A stretch of 64,000 bases of DNA from an uncultured Desulfobacterales bacterium (GTDB taxonomy: Bacteria; Desulfobacterota; Desulfobulbia; Desulfobulbales; Desulfocapsaceae). Position numbers and translations under genes: made by a program. Below, piece after piece: positions 45,668-54,550 of the stretch. The first letter of the stretch is position 1; every line of letters starts with the position of its first letter. Below the pieces are notes generated by a model. It saw only the letters and a program-made list of their open reading frames with translations, searched no databases and was not told where the DNA came from. Location: NCBI GenBank assembly GCA_937915545.1, contig CALGIJ010000011.1, positions 62,001 through 126,000 of the forward strand, given 5' to 3'.

Positions 45668-47077
45668 CTAGAAGGCGAGTTTGACATTGGCGAGAAAGGT
45701 GTTCGTTTCAAAATCGAAGAGATCGTCCGTGGAATCGCGCTCTTCGTACTGATAAGCCACTTCCGCCATCAGCCATTCCTTGAAGAGGTACTGCGCCGCC
45801 GGACGCACGAGGATCGTGCTGTCGTCACGATCCCGAGCCACCAGCTGAGTATACTCTGCGTCCTCGTAAGAAGCAAAGAGGCTAACACCGATTTTTTCGG
45901 TAACCTTCTGCTCATACTTGAACTTCGCCCCGAAGACGGTCCGGTCCGAGGCCAGGGTGCTGTCAGTCTCCTCGTTGGCGCGGTACATGTCGAGGGTCAT
46001 CTTGGTTTTCTCGGTCAGCTTGTACACCGCCTGAACATCGAGGGTGAAGCCGTTGTAATCTTCGCGCTTTTCAACTGTCGGGTCGTCATTGGCGAACTCT
46101 TTTTCCTGGAGACCAGCCTTGGCGGTCAGCGCGAGTTTCTCGGTGGTGTCCCACTTCATGCCTCCATAGATGAAAACCTGCTGATTGTCATTATAGGTGG
46201 CCGTGTCGTAGGCGACGTCAACGAATTTGCCTTCGACAAAAAATGAGGTTTTGACGCTGTACTTGTAATACCCGTAGAGGTCGAACCCGTTATCGGTGCG
46301 CTCTTTGAATGCATCCACCTCCTCGTCATAGTCGAGGTAGAAATTGGAATAATCGAACCGCAGGCGAAGCTTTTCGGTGATATTCCAGTCGGCGGAGGCG
46401 ATGGCCACGTTGGAGTCGAATTTATTCTCGTAGACGCCCTGCTGCGAACCGATATCGAAGCGGTCCGAGTCATGGGTAAAACGGTCGAGGATCATCAGCG
46501 ACAAACCGCCGCGGAGGTTGTAGCGGAACATGCCCTCGGCGATTCCGTTGATGGTATTGAGGTCCTCTTCCTCTGAATAGAACAGAAAATCCAGTCCACC
46601 GAGAGCGTAGGCCTGGAAACGGTCGGTGCCCTCGTAGTCCTTGATGGCCTGGGCAAGACCGCCGGCGGAGGTGTTGTTGGGCGCCAGATCCACCGGGATA
46701 TCCTTCTTCCTGGGTACGGTGACCCACACCGCTGGAGACAAGATGGTTGTCCAACTGCTGACCTTGTCGAGATCGGTGTTGTAGACATTGTCGGTATATT
46801 CGCCCTGGACCATTCCGTTGAAGTGGAAATACCCACCCTGGCCACCGAGAAGATCCTCCTCCGCGGAGACATCCTCGGGCAGCAGCGACACCTTATCCCC
46901 GGCGCTCTGCCCCATGGGGATATCCCCGCTGGCCGCCTGCACCGCCGGGGTCGTGCTGGAGCCGACCACCACCAGTTTGTCGATGTTGATGGCCTGGGCG
47001 GAGGCAGCAACAAAAAGGCCGGAGCAGGTAAGTGCTCCGGCAAGACGCAGTGTTTTCGTACTCTCAAGAAACCCCAT
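45668..47077 (-). CDS. Outer-membrane beta-barrel protein of the export operon
   Basis: A 469-residue secreted protein with a signal peptide ending SAQA (about residue 29). The body has many alternating polar/aromatic strands (FFVEGKFVDVAYDT, ALTAKAGLQEKEFAN) and ends in a Phe (LANVKLAF), as beta-barrels do. It resembles the EpsX/BBP2-type barrels often found next to Wza/Wzc in deltaproteobacterial exopolysaccharide loci (family assignment from memory). GAGGGGGGA precedes the ATG. Confidence 0.8.
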   Translation of the reverse strand: MGFLESTKTLRLAGALTCSGLFVAASAQAINIDKLVVVGSSTTPAVQAASGDIPMGQSAGDKVSLLPEDVSAEEDLLGGQGGYFHFNGMVQGEYTDNVYNTDLDKVSSWTTILSPAVWVTVPRKKDIPVDLAPNNTSAGGLAQAIKDYEGTDRFQAYALGGLDFLFYSEEEDLNTINGIAEGMFRYNLRGGLSLMILDRFTHDSDRFDIGSQQGVYENKFDSNVAIASADWNITEKLRLRFDYSNFYLDYDEEVDAFKERTDNGFDLYGYYKYSVKTSFFVEGKFVDVAYDTATYNDNQQVFIYGGMKWDTTEKLALTAKAGLQEKEFANDDPTVEKREDYNGFTLDVQAVYKLTEKTKMTLDMYRANEETDSTLASDRTVFGAKFKYEQKVTEKIGVSLFASYEDAEYTQLVARDRDDSTILVRPAAQYLFKEWLMAEVAYQYEERDSTDDLFDFETNTFLANVKLAF

Positions 47078-47161
47078 ATTCCCCCCTCGCAAGAAAAGCG
47101 GACTGGCACCTTTACCCGGTGCCGGTCCGCCAACTTTCCTTGGTGACCCTCGTATCAATCA

Positions 47162-47587
47162 TTAAATAGACGGACTGGCAAAGCTACCACCTCTACCGCC
47201 GGTGGGTGTGGCGAAACTCGGCCCGGTGGCCACCGGGGTATAAGCCTGAGCATCGGCGACACGGTCCCCGCACTCGTCGATGGCCTTCTTGTAGCCGGCG
47301 ATGACGATGGGTTCGGAGATGCCGAACTTATCGGCAGCAGCGCGCACATCCTGCCCATTGGCCCCGGCGCAGTACAAGGCGCGAACGAGGTTCTGTGGAT
47401 TGAGACCCTCGATAGCCACACCAAACTCGACGATGGCATCGGGACTCTTGCCATCTTTCAAAGCCTTTTCAACTGCCTGGTCAATGCCTTCTTTGACATA
47501 GGTGTTCTTGAAGTCGACCATCCACTCGGCACAGGCCACCGAGGCTCCAAACACCACCAGGAAAAACGCAAGCCATAGTTTCTTCAT
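47162..47587 (-). CDS. Small secreted protein, first gene of export operon
   Basis: A 141-residue protein with a Sec signal peptide (MKKLWLAFFLVVFGASVACA) and a mature helical domain (YVKEGIDQAVEKALKDGKSPD, GANGQDVRAAADKFGI) with one pair of Cys residues, ending in a Gly/Ser/Thr-rich tail. GGAGG lies 6 bases before the second ATG (47587), which I use; the first ATG (47590) is one codon longer. It is upstream of the barrel gene by 84 bp and follows a long promoter region. Function unknown. Confidence 0.75.
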   Translation of the reverse strand: MKKLWLAFFLVVFGASVACAEWMVDFKNTYVKEGIDQAVEKALKDGKSPDAIVEFGVAIEGLNPQNLVRALYCAGANGQDVRAAADKFGISEPIVIAGYKKAIDECGDRVADAQAYTPVATGPSFATPTGGRGGSFASPSI

Positions 47588-47734
47588 CATATCCTCCGCA
47601 ACTCGTCGGTTTCAGCGGCGGACACAGCGGCATCACCTCACCCTGCGTCCACCGTATTTCCCGCCCCTGGCAGCCCTGGGAACACCCCAGAGAAACTGCA
47701 AAAACCATACTCCATTTGTTTAAGACTTGCAATC

Positions 47735-47740
47735 AGTATA
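47735..47740 (-). promoter_or_regulatory. Extended -10 promoter of export operon
   Basis: Read leftward, TGGTATACT is an extended -10 box (TG-N-TATACT). A start about 7 bases on would leave a leader of roughly 140 bases before the secreted-protein gene. No good -35 is seen, which fits an extended -10 promoter. Confidence 0.45.
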
Positions 47741-47800
47741 CCAAAGCGCGCGACGAAAAAATTGCGCAACTTGTCATAGTTAGCAATACCCCTGCTGTGC

Positions 47801-47909
47801 TTTTCCGGATTTATCAACATTGCTCCAGCTTTTCGGAAGCAAATTTCCGATTATACGGAAAAACAAGGGCGGGTGACATCACCGTCAGTTCGATTTTCCG
47901 GCATTATAA
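47801..47909 (-). promoter_or_regulatory. Iterated TTTTCCGG sites upstream of export operon
   Basis: Three copies of a site, leftward CCGGAAAA beside an AT-rich box (47801-47815, 47844-47863, 47894-47909), with a fourth partial at 47829, spaced about 45-50 bases. The middle copy is a palindrome, TTTCCGATTATACGGAAA, enclosing a perfect TATAAT on the minus strand. This looks like a multi-site operator. Confidence 0.4.
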
Positions 47910-49358
47910 CCGTTTCTCTTTGAATTTAACGAGAAACTTGAAGACGATCTCCTCTTTATCACCGCCAAAATCAATGAACCTGAAGCCGTGGAGATAGGTG
48001 TGGTTTTGCTCGGAAAACCAGAGGTGCTCGGCGGGGATTTCGATGGAGTGGCTCTCGCTGTCGAGGGGGAAGGTGATCTTGGCGATAACCCGGTCGAGCA
48101 GGCAGTCCAGCTGCGGCACCGAGGCCATAAATCCGTCGCTGGAAATGTTGAGCACCTTGCCGGGAAACTGCAGGCTGCGCTCACGGTCGCGGCATTCCAG
48201 GGAGAGATCGACCTGATAGCGTGGCGACCTGCGAAAGACTTCGAAAAAGCCATAGCGTCCGACGAACAGCTTGCCGAGCCAGTGGCCGCTCTCGCACAGC
48301 TCTCCGCTCCGTTTCTTGAACTTCAAGCTGGCCCGCATGGCGTGAATGATGAAAAACGAGGAAATGACGTAAACAGCGAAATAGAGGAGAAAGACGAGAA
48401 AGAGCTGAAAATCGCTGGCGCCGTAGAGAGGGCCGATGACGCTGATCGCACAGAGCAGTGTCGTAAGAGCGATGATGGTCTTCACCGCCATCACCCGCCC
48501 CATGCCAAAACGCATGAAAATATGGTGCAAGTGGTATCTATCCGCTTTGAAGGGGCTTTCGCCGCGGAGAATGCGCTTGCCCATGACGGTGAGGGTGTCG
48601 GTTATCGGCACCGCCAGGATCAGCAGCGGGCAGACCGGGCTCAAGGCCACCCCCTCTCCCTGGGTCAGGGCGAGGGCCATAAAGGCCAGGGAGAAGCCGA
48701 GCGTGAGGCTGCCGGCATCGCCCATGAACAGCGACGAGGGGTACCAGTTGTAACGAAGAAAGCCAAGCACCGCCCCGGCTAGGGCGAGGTTGAGGAGCAT
48801 CAGCGAGTGGTTCTCGGCCAGCGAGGAATGAATGGCGAAGGTGGTGAAAGCAACGAAGGAGATGCCCCCGGCAAGGCCATCGAGGCCGTCGACGAGGTTG
48901 ATGGAGTTGATCACCCCAACCACGCAGAACACGGTAACCGCCCAGATCAGAAGAGAGAAGTCGGGGACGACCAGCTCCCCGAACCCGAGGAGGTCGCCGA
49001 AAGTGTTCAGGCTCACCTTGCTGAAGAAAATGAGCAGCATGGTCGCCGCGATCTGCGCGGAAAACTTCTGCTTATGTCCCAACTCCTTGAAATCGTCAAG
49101 AAATCCAACAAATAGCAGCAGAGCCAAGCCGAGGAAGTACCCGCGCAAACCGGTGATGGGCACGAAGACCAGCGCGGCGAAGGTGGCGGAAATGGTCATC
49201 CCGATACCCCCGACCAGCGGTCGCGGCTGTTTATGGACCTTGCGCTTTTCGCCGGGCTTATCCACCAGCCCGATGACCTTGGCGATACGCGACAACTTGG
49301 GCAGCACGAACAGCGACGCCAGCAAGGCCACCAGAAACACCAGGAAAGGGCTAATCAT
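47904..49358 (-). CDS. WecA/MraY-family initiating transferase with C-terminal PilZ domain
   Basis: Starts polysaccharide units by placing a sugar-phosphate on undecaprenyl phosphate. The 484-residue protein has about ten membrane segments and WecA/MraY motifs LLFVGFLDDFKEL, NSINLVDGLDGLAGG and FMGDAGSLTLGF. The tail (about 370-480) fits a PilZ c-di-GMP-binding domain: RRSPRYQVDL supplies the RxxxR element, and ISSDGFMASV the [D/N]xSxxG element, followed by LHGFRFIDF. The fusion implies control by c-di-GMP. ATG at 49358 is chosen from homology; the ribosome site is weak. Confidence 0.85.
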   Translation of the reverse strand: MISPFLVFLVALLASLFVLPKLSRIAKVIGLVDKPGEKRKVHKQPRPLVGGIGMTISATFAALVFVPITGLRGYFLGLALLLFVGFLDDFKELGHKQKFSAQIAATMLLIFFSKVSLNTFGDLLGFGELVVPDFSLLIWAVTVFCVVGVINSINLVDGLDGLAGGISFVAFTTFAIHSSLAENHSLMLLNLALAGAVLGFLRYNWYPSSLFMGDAGSLTLGFSLAFMALALTQGEGVALSPVCPLLILAVPITDTLTVMGKRILRGESPFKADRYHLHHIFMRFGMGRVMAVKTIIALTTLLCAISVIGPLYGASDFQLFLVFLLYFAVYVISSFFIIHAMRASLKFKKRSGELCESGHWLGKLFVGRYGFFEVFRRSPRYQVDLSLECRDRERSLQFPGKVLNISSDGFMASVPQLDCLLDRVIAKITFPLDSESHSIEIPAEHLWFSEQNHTYLHGFRFIDFGGDKEEIVFKFLVKFKEKRL

Positions 49359-49440
49359 AGGGACCAATCTCGACTCTTGACAGTTTCGCCAAACCACGAT
49401 GATGCCGAGTCAAGGCATCAACCAGACGGGCCAGCTTCCC

Positions 49441-49584
49441 ATGGCGCGATCGCTGCGTGTGCAACTCCCGGGCGCTCAGTATTACCATATCACTTCCCGC
49501 GCCAATCGACAAAGGGCGGTCATCGCCATGAGCAGACTTTCCACGAAAGGCTGGTTCTTCCTCCAGCAATCGGTGCTTTCCTAA
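49441..49584 (+). pseudogene. Fragment of REP-associated tyrosine transposase (RayT, Y1-type)
   Basis: The translation MARSLRVQLPGAQYYHITSR is the typical start of RayT/IS200-like transposases (usually MARPLRI-PGA-YHVTSRGNR). Similarity continues to about NRQRAVI, then the frame runs on into unrelated sequence and stops. The catalytic HxH and Tyr motifs are missing, so this is a dead N-terminal piece. Confidence 0.7.
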
Positions 49585-49674
49585 AAACCCGCACAGTTCT
49601 TTGCGAGACGCTCATGAGACCGTGCCAGACAGATCGATACTGTTCTGACCGAAAATTCTCCTCGAAAAAGTTCT

Positions 49675-49690
49675 AGCACGAAATGTGCCA
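49675..49690 (-). promoter_or_regulatory. Possible sigma-54 promoter upstream of WecA-like gene
   Basis: Read leftward, TGGCACATTTCGTGCT matches TGGCAC-N5-TTGC with one mismatch and correct GG/GC spacing. It points at the WecA/PilZ gene, whose start is about 315 bases away, on the far side of the RayT relic. Confidence 0.25.
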
Positions 49691-49926
49691 CTGAGCGAAT
49701 GTGATATACCAGGCGTGCTGATGCAACAGTGCTGTCGCTACGGGGTGAAAGGCCTAGGGAGAAACGGGAGTCAAATTGGCACTGCAAGCTGAGCCTGTGC
49801 CGCACGGTCTGTCTCACCTCAGTTGGAAATGGACAATCCATCCGTTTGCAGTAAGCACTTTGAAAGAGCCAAAATTTTCCTCTGAACAAGCAATGAGTTT
49901 GATAATGATACGATGCTGACGCTTTG

Positions 49927-50604
49927 TTAGACAGGCAATTTAGCATAAAGACCTTGCTGAACAAAAAACTGGGTTGGTGCAAAGTCTGTTATCTCTGTTA
50001 TTTCTGCATTCCTTGATGTAGCAAAATCCCTCAAGGAGGACTCCGCTAATCTCATATCCCCACCGCTTGGCGCAGAGTCCTTATCAGAGTTATCTAAATA
50101 CAGAATACCTCCTGGTTTCAAAAGCTTTGATGCAGATAAAATGCACTTAGAGCGAAAATCTCCATCGACCATAATTAAATCAAATCCTTTTGCATCATTG
50201 GACATAAAAGAGGAATATTCAGATTCATCTTCTGTAAAAATGTAATTGATATTCTTTATGTTTTTACGTTCGATTATTTTTGATATCTTTTCATACCAAG
50301 GCTTGTAGTTCTCAACAGAAAAAACTTCTCCAGCATTTTTAGCATACCAAATCGTGGACATTCCCGAGCCAAACTCTAAAACACGACTATCCCTACACAG
50401 GAAAGCTTTGAGAAATTTGATTGATGAATATGCAATCCAAGGTTCCTCCGGGCGATACCCTAAGGATAAGCGCAGGAATCCAGTCAAGACTGCGGGGACG
50501 CCATGCAACAAAACATTTTCCCAAGTGGCAAAGTTGCCTTTTTCATCGTGAAGGCGGGATTTCCTTAGCTTGTCCCCGCTGATTAACTTTGTAAGAAGGC
50601 TCAT
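49927..50604 (-). CDS. Class I SAM methyltransferase-like protein
   Basis: A 225-residue protein. Motif I is SRVLEFGSGMSTIWYA, the acidic residue of strand 2 is in VFSVENYKPW, and FDLIMVDGDFRSKCI gives the later acidic motif; KLLKPGGILYLDN is also typical. It probably methylates a sugar or small molecule in the polysaccharide pathway. Base composition is clearly more AT-rich than the flanking export genes, a sign of transfer. No good ribosome site is visible. Confidence 0.78.
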   Translation of the reverse strand: MSLLTKLISGDKLRKSRLHDEKGNFATWENVLLHGVPAVLTGFLRLSLGYRPEEPWIAYSSIKFLKAFLCRDSRVLEFGSGMSTIWYAKNAGEVFSVENYKPWYEKISKIIERKNIKNINYIFTEDESEYSSFMSNDAKGFDLIMVDGDFRSKCILSASKLLKPGGILYLDNSDKDSAPSGGDMRLAESSLRDFATSRNAEITEITDFAPTQFFVQQGLYAKLPV

Positions 50605-50906
50605 GCTCTGCTCTTTAATCTAAATTTGGAGAGCAGGTTTTGACCGTACCAGCTCGGTTTACTGTTTTTCTGTTCGCAACATCAATTGCGACTAGCAATT
50701 TTCATGCCTAACTTCGAGCTGTCTCAGGGCCTCCTCCTCGCTGATAATACTTTGTCAGCTTGCCAAGGTGACGGTGGCAATGAGGCTGGCCCGCCCACCG
50801 GGAGACTTCAAGAAGAAATCTCAGTGTGTAAGGGCGGAGGGCCGGCGTCCCGGACGGGTCGACAAAAAACGACAAGTCTTCGCAGAGCATCCGAATGCCT
50901 GGAAAA
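50605..50906. other. Intergenic stretch, no gene recognised
   Basis: 302 bases between the methyltransferase and the nucleotidyltransferase-like gene. Short open frames exist on both strands but none has a recognisable protein family. It could be a decayed gene end; nothing can be supported. Confidence 0.4.
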
Positions 50907-52148
50907 TCATCCGTTGCCGGCGGAACTGATTCGCCCCCAGGCCTTGCGGCCATACTTGCGCAGCAGGCGCAGCGGGCGCAGGAGGTAATACAGGGCCGAC
51001 AGAGAAGCTGGCAGTCGCAGCGACAACCAGTCACTATGGGTCGGGTTCCACAGCGGCTTCGAGCAATAGAGCAGCCAGTCCCAGCGTCTTTCCATGACAC
51101 GTCTATGAAAGGCGACGAATTGCCAGTAGCCCATGGCAGGTGTCTGCGATGTTCGCTGCGCCAGCATCCTCTCGGCCACCTCCTCGGCCAGTTTCCCCAG
51201 CCGTGGGAAGCTGGCTACCCTCTCCCGCGCCTCCCGTGGCAGTTGCACGGCGAGCATGCTCTCAGCAAGCGAAAGCCCCAGCGCCACCATGTGCGTGGCG
51301 CCCATTTCGCCCGCCAGCCGCCAGAGGAGATCCCAGTCGAGAACAGTGCGCCTCTTGACGAATTCCGCCACGCAGCAGACCGCATCCAGCTGCTCCCAAT
51401 GATGGCGACAGCCATGCACGCAGAGGTAGATCAGCAGATCCTCTCCCCCGAGCGTCAGCAGTTGTTGGCCGGAAAGAGTCAGCCGCTCGGCGCGCCCAGA
51501 AAGCGCTTCAAAATACACCCCCCGGGAAAAATATCTGCCGCTCAATTCCCAGTGCAGCTCCACTGGGACGCCGTCGCGGATCATCACCGCATGGTGGTTT
51601 CTTTCGGCCAGTTTTTGATACTGTTCCTCGGAAAGATCTATTTCTAGTCGAAAGCCATGCCCCAGCAAGAGCGTGACAACGCGGGGCAGATCATGTCGGG
51701 CAACGAGGAGATCGAGATCGGAAAAGGCGCGCAGACCGATATTGCCATAAACCTCCTCGGCGAGTACCGGGCCTTTGAAGGACAAGACCTCGATGCCGTT
51801 TTGGCGTAATAGAGCGACGACGTCAATCAATATGCCGAGAAGCGCGAGGTTGCTCATGCCGTTGTGCAGCACCCGCTCGCGTATCTCGGCAGAGAGGTCG
51901 TGGGGAATGGCCTCAGGGAGATGCTTCTTGAGGTTGGCGTGGAGCAGGGGCAAGACGCGGTGCACGGCCGCGCTCGCTACAATCTCCCGCCAGTCGACCT
52001 GGCCCCTGGCGAGATCGCCAAGCATGGCGGCCTCTTCGCCACTCATGTCGACTCTCGAGCAGAGAAGCAGAATCGCCTCCTCCTTGCCCCGCAAGCGATA
52101 CGCCACCAAGGCCTCCGCATGGCTGGCGATAGTGCCCGCGCTTTCCAT
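50907..52148 (-). CDS. Nucleotidyltransferase-family protein (PF14907-like)
   Basis: A 413-residue protein resembling the uncharacterised nucleotidyltransferase family found in many exopolysaccharide loci. Helical N-terminus; the catalytic-type region is GIEVLSFKGPVLAEEVYG then GLRAFSDLDLLVARHDL, where the DLD acidic motif matches nucleotidyltransferases. Later VPVELHWELSGRYFS and LIYLCVHGCRHHWEQLDAV are family phrases. ATG at 52148 follows the glycosyltransferase stop by 2 bases, so the two are coupled. The reaction is unknown. Confidence 0.78.
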   Translation of the reverse strand: MESAGTIASHAEALVAYRLRGKEEAILLLCSRVDMSGEEAAMLGDLARGQVDWREIVASAAVHRVLPLLHANLKKHLPEAIPHDLSAEIRERVLHNGMSNLALLGILIDVVALLRQNGIEVLSFKGPVLAEEVYGNIGLRAFSDLDLLVARHDLPRVVTLLLGHGFRLEIDLSEEQYQKLAERNHHAVMIRDGVPVELHWELSGRYFSRGVYFEALSGRAERLTLSGQQLLTLGGEDLLIYLCVHGCRHHWEQLDAVCCVAEFVKRRTVLDWDLLWRLAGEMGATHMVALGLSLAESMLAVQLPREARERVASFPRLGKLAEEVAERMLAQRTSQTPAMGYWQFVAFHRRVMERRWDWLLYCSKPLWNPTHSDWLSLRLPASLSALYYLLRPLRLLRKYGRKAWGRISSAGNG

Positions 52149-52150
52149 GG

Positions 52151-52924
52151 TTACGCTTTCTCGCTCCCAGGTCGATACCGTACGAGCCATTGTCCTACCT
52201 TTCGCAACGGCTTGAAGAATAATGTCCACGGGTAAGGACACAACCCGTTGACATCCCAAGCTTTCCTATCCATGCGGTTCGCCTTGAGCCTGGCGGAGAA
52301 GCTGGCATTGCTGACCCCGCCGGTGCGCATGTTGACCAGAACCGTGGCGAGATATGTCGCCTGCAGGCGATGACGAACGAGGAACCTGAGCATCAGCTCG
52401 TAGTCTGCCGCCGAGCCAAGGGCAAGATTGAAGCCGCCATATTTTTCATAGACGGCGCGACGAACAAAAAAGGTCGGATGGGGCGGCATCCACCCCCAGA
52501 AGAACCTGCGGTAGTGAAAGGCACCGGAACGCCAGTAGCGAACGACCCGGCCAGCATCGCTTCCATCGACATAACACAGGTCACCATAGCAGGCGTCGAT
52601 GCGCGGGTCGCAAAAGGCCTCCGCCACCAGTTGCAGAACATCGCGGCGCGCATAGCAGTCATCGGCATTGAGGATGCCGATGATCTCGCCGCTGGCTTTG
52701 GCCAGCCCCTTGTTCATGGCATCGTACAACCCACTATCAGGCTCCGAGAAAACCTTGAGCGGGTGCCCGGTATACCTGGCAGCAAGGGCGAGCGTTCCGT
52801 CGGTCGACCCACCATCGATGATGAGATGTTCCGGCAGAAGGCTCTGTGCGCTGACACTGTGCAGAGACGCGGTCAAGGTCGTGGCGGCGTTGAGGGTGGC
52901 GGTGATGAGGGAGATGTGGGTCAT
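52151..52924 (-). CDS. Family 2 glycosyltransferase
   Basis: A 257-residue GT2 enzyme: ISLITATLNAATTLTASL start, IIDGGSTDGTLAL for the nucleotide site, LNADDCYARRDVL for the DxD metal site, and a WGWMPPHPTFFVRRAVYEKYG acceptor region. Similar enzymes add one sugar to a lipid-linked polysaccharide unit on the cytoplasmic side. No membrane segment is seen. The upstream 150 bases hold an IS630 relic. Confidence 0.93.
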   Translation of the reverse strand: MTHISLITATLNAATTLTASLHSVSAQSLLPEHLIIDGGSTDGTLALAARYTGHPLKVFSEPDSGLYDAMNKGLAKASGEIIGILNADDCYARRDVLQLVAEAFCDPRIDACYGDLCYVDGSDAGRVVRYWRSGAFHYRRFFWGWMPPHPTFFVRRAVYEKYGGFNLALGSAADYELMLRFLVRHRLQATYLATVLVNMRTGGVSNASFSARLKANRMDRKAWDVNGLCPYPWTLFFKPLRKVGQWLVRYRPGSEKA

Positions 52925-53000
52925 GAAGATGCAAAGCGAAAGCTGAGGGGGACAAACCCTTCGGTATTTTTAGAGACGTCACACAAGCGCCTCGTCGCCG

Positions 53001-53172
53001 TTATTGCTCCTGTGGTTAAACATCTGATTTATTCAGCACAGGCGATTAACGGATGTTTCAAATAGTTCCTGGCTCTATTCGGTCACCGCTGAAGTGTTTT
53101 CACGAAAGACCGCTTGTTCTGACTGAGATCCTTTTCCGTTCTTGAAGATAGCCGGGAATGTATGTGGTTTTA
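53001..53172 (-). mobile_element. IS630-family transposase 3' relic (copy A)
   Basis: About 170 bases that align at roughly three in four positions with 54551-54720. Read leftward, one frame gives IHSRLSSRTEKDLSQNKRSF, then VKTLQR, a stop, and PNRARNYLKHPLIACAE, the normal end of IS630-type transposases. The inner stop and the lack of upstream parts show a dead fragment. The first part also forms the end of the glycosyltransferase ORF in another frame. Confidence 0.6.
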
Positions 53173-54442
53173 TAATTGTCGAATTTGATGTTAGTAAGAT
53201 TAGCAATGAGGTGATACAAACAGTGGAGTAAATGAACTGAATAATAAGATGATTATGATACCGCATTGGCAAAGGAACTATCATTGTTAGACTGAGTGTA
53301 AAACAACAGTAAATAAAATGCCGTGACTTTGTTTTTGCAAAAGATAGAAGGAGCGCAAGATTGAGCATTATTAATACTGGATAATCATATGCTTTACAAT
53401 AAGTCCAACTCACGCTTCCTACTGAACAAATAGCAAACAGAGTTAACAGGTGGCAATGGCGAAAACGATAAAGGAAAAAAGTGGAGAAAGAAAAAATCGA
53501 GATCGCGAGAAACAAAATTCCTGTTCTTCCAGCAAAACGGGAAACCATGGTCGGGATAAAAGACTGCGAGGTGTCGATAAAGTTTTTTGCATTGTGGGAT
53601 GCAACCGATAACATAGTCAAAGGATTAATATCAATCATCACGCAACAGAACAGAGTACTCAGACCGACGACGATGACCGCTGAACACAGCAGACGCCACT
53701 CTTTTTGCACGCACGGGATCAAAAAAAAGAGTAATGATATTTGAGGCTTGATTGCAGAAAAACCGAGAAAAATACCCGCAAGCCTTGTGTGTCCAGTATT
53801 CCAGCAGTACAAGCAACCAAGTAACAGAGCAGCTATCAGTATTCCGTATTGACCGTTAGAAAGACAATATACTATAGAGATGTTAGCAAAGAGTGAAAGT
53901 GTAAAAAATCCTGAATCGATTCGAGAGAATCCAGCACGCATGAGGGAGTATGAAGTCCAGGCGATCAATACAAAAGAAATCATGCAACAGATGGTGAACC
54001 ATGTACGTGCGATCGACCATTGCGCTGGGATCACAAACAACATGCTCAAAGAATATGACCACGGCGGATAAACGGCATGAGGGATGGATCTTTCATTCAC
54101 CCAGTCTTCGGTTACATTGTTAAAGAATAGTTCGTAATGATTCATGTCGCTCAGTGTAGATAGAGGCTGGAAAGGCGTTTCCCCAGAAACGACCGCCTTG
54201 TTCTCAGCCCAGCGCAAATGCAGATCACAAGCGAATGCTATATTATTGTTGAATCCCAACCGATAAAATCCCGTACCGCAATAGATAATTGCTATCGAAA
54301 GAAGAAAAGCAATTAGGACATAATGAATTACATGATTAGACAAAAAGCCAGACGATTTTGCCCCCACAGGAAGCGCTTGAGGCGCGTTAAAGGAAAATAT
54401 TTTCACATAACGGAGAAGTTGACTAAGGAATCTTTTTAACAT
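53075..54442 (-). CDS. GT87-like membrane glycosyltransferase with IS630-derived tail
   Basis: A 455-residue polytopic protein resembling GT87 (DUF2029) polyprenyl-phosphate sugar transferases: basic start, roughly ten membrane segments, and the periplasmic phrase HAVYPPWSYSLSMLF. The last 30 or so residues (from about HTFPAIF) are encoded by an IS630 remnant read in another frame, so the native end was replaced. The gene is much more AT-rich than the export genes. ATG at 54442 begins a basic start; a GTG at 54514 is possible. It lies between two IS630 relics. Confidence 0.7.
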   Translation of the reverse strand: MLKRFLSQLLRYVKIFSFNAPQALPVGAKSSGFLSNHVIHYVLIAFLLSIAIIYCGTGFYRLGFNNNIAFACDLHLRWAENKAVVSGETPFQPLSTLSDMNHYELFFNNVTEDWVNERSIPHAVYPPWSYSLSMLFVIPAQWSIARTWFTICCMISFVLIAWTSYSLMRAGFSRIDSGFFTLSLFANISIVYCLSNGQYGILIAALLLGCLYCWNTGHTRLAGIFLGFSAIKPQISLLFFLIPCVQKEWRLLCSAVIVVGLSTLFCCVMIDINPLTMLSVASHNAKNFIDTSQSFIPTMVSRFAGRTGILFLAISIFSFSTFFLYRFRHCHLLTLFAICSVGSVSWTYCKAYDYPVLIMLNLALLLSFAKTKSRHFIYCCFTLSLTMIVPLPMRYHNHLIIQFIYSTVCITSLLILLTSNSTIIKPHTFPAIFKNGKGSQSEQAVFRENTSAVTE

Positions 54443-54550
54443 TATTGTTTTGTTGCACAAGCAATAGGTTTTTGCATGCTCCAGCAAGACAGGCAGTGTG
54501 GATATGGTGTACACCTGAAAGATAGGTCTAATAATTCGAGCCTTATCTTT

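Larger units (their letters stand above)
49359..49926. other. Intergenic region with transposase relic and little else
   Basis: 568 bases between the WecA-like gene and the methyltransferase. A RayT fragment lies at 49441-49584 and a sigma-54-like site at 49675-49690. The rest is noncoding and AT-rich, with no recognised RNA. Confidence 0.5.

Noticed and set aside
49777..49793. TGGCACTGCAAGCTGA resembling sigma-54
   Set aside because: The -12 element is missing at the required distance.
50708..50906. Open frame after the nucleotidyltransferase-like gene on the minus strand
   Set aside because: Frame overlaps the real gene end and has no family resemblance.
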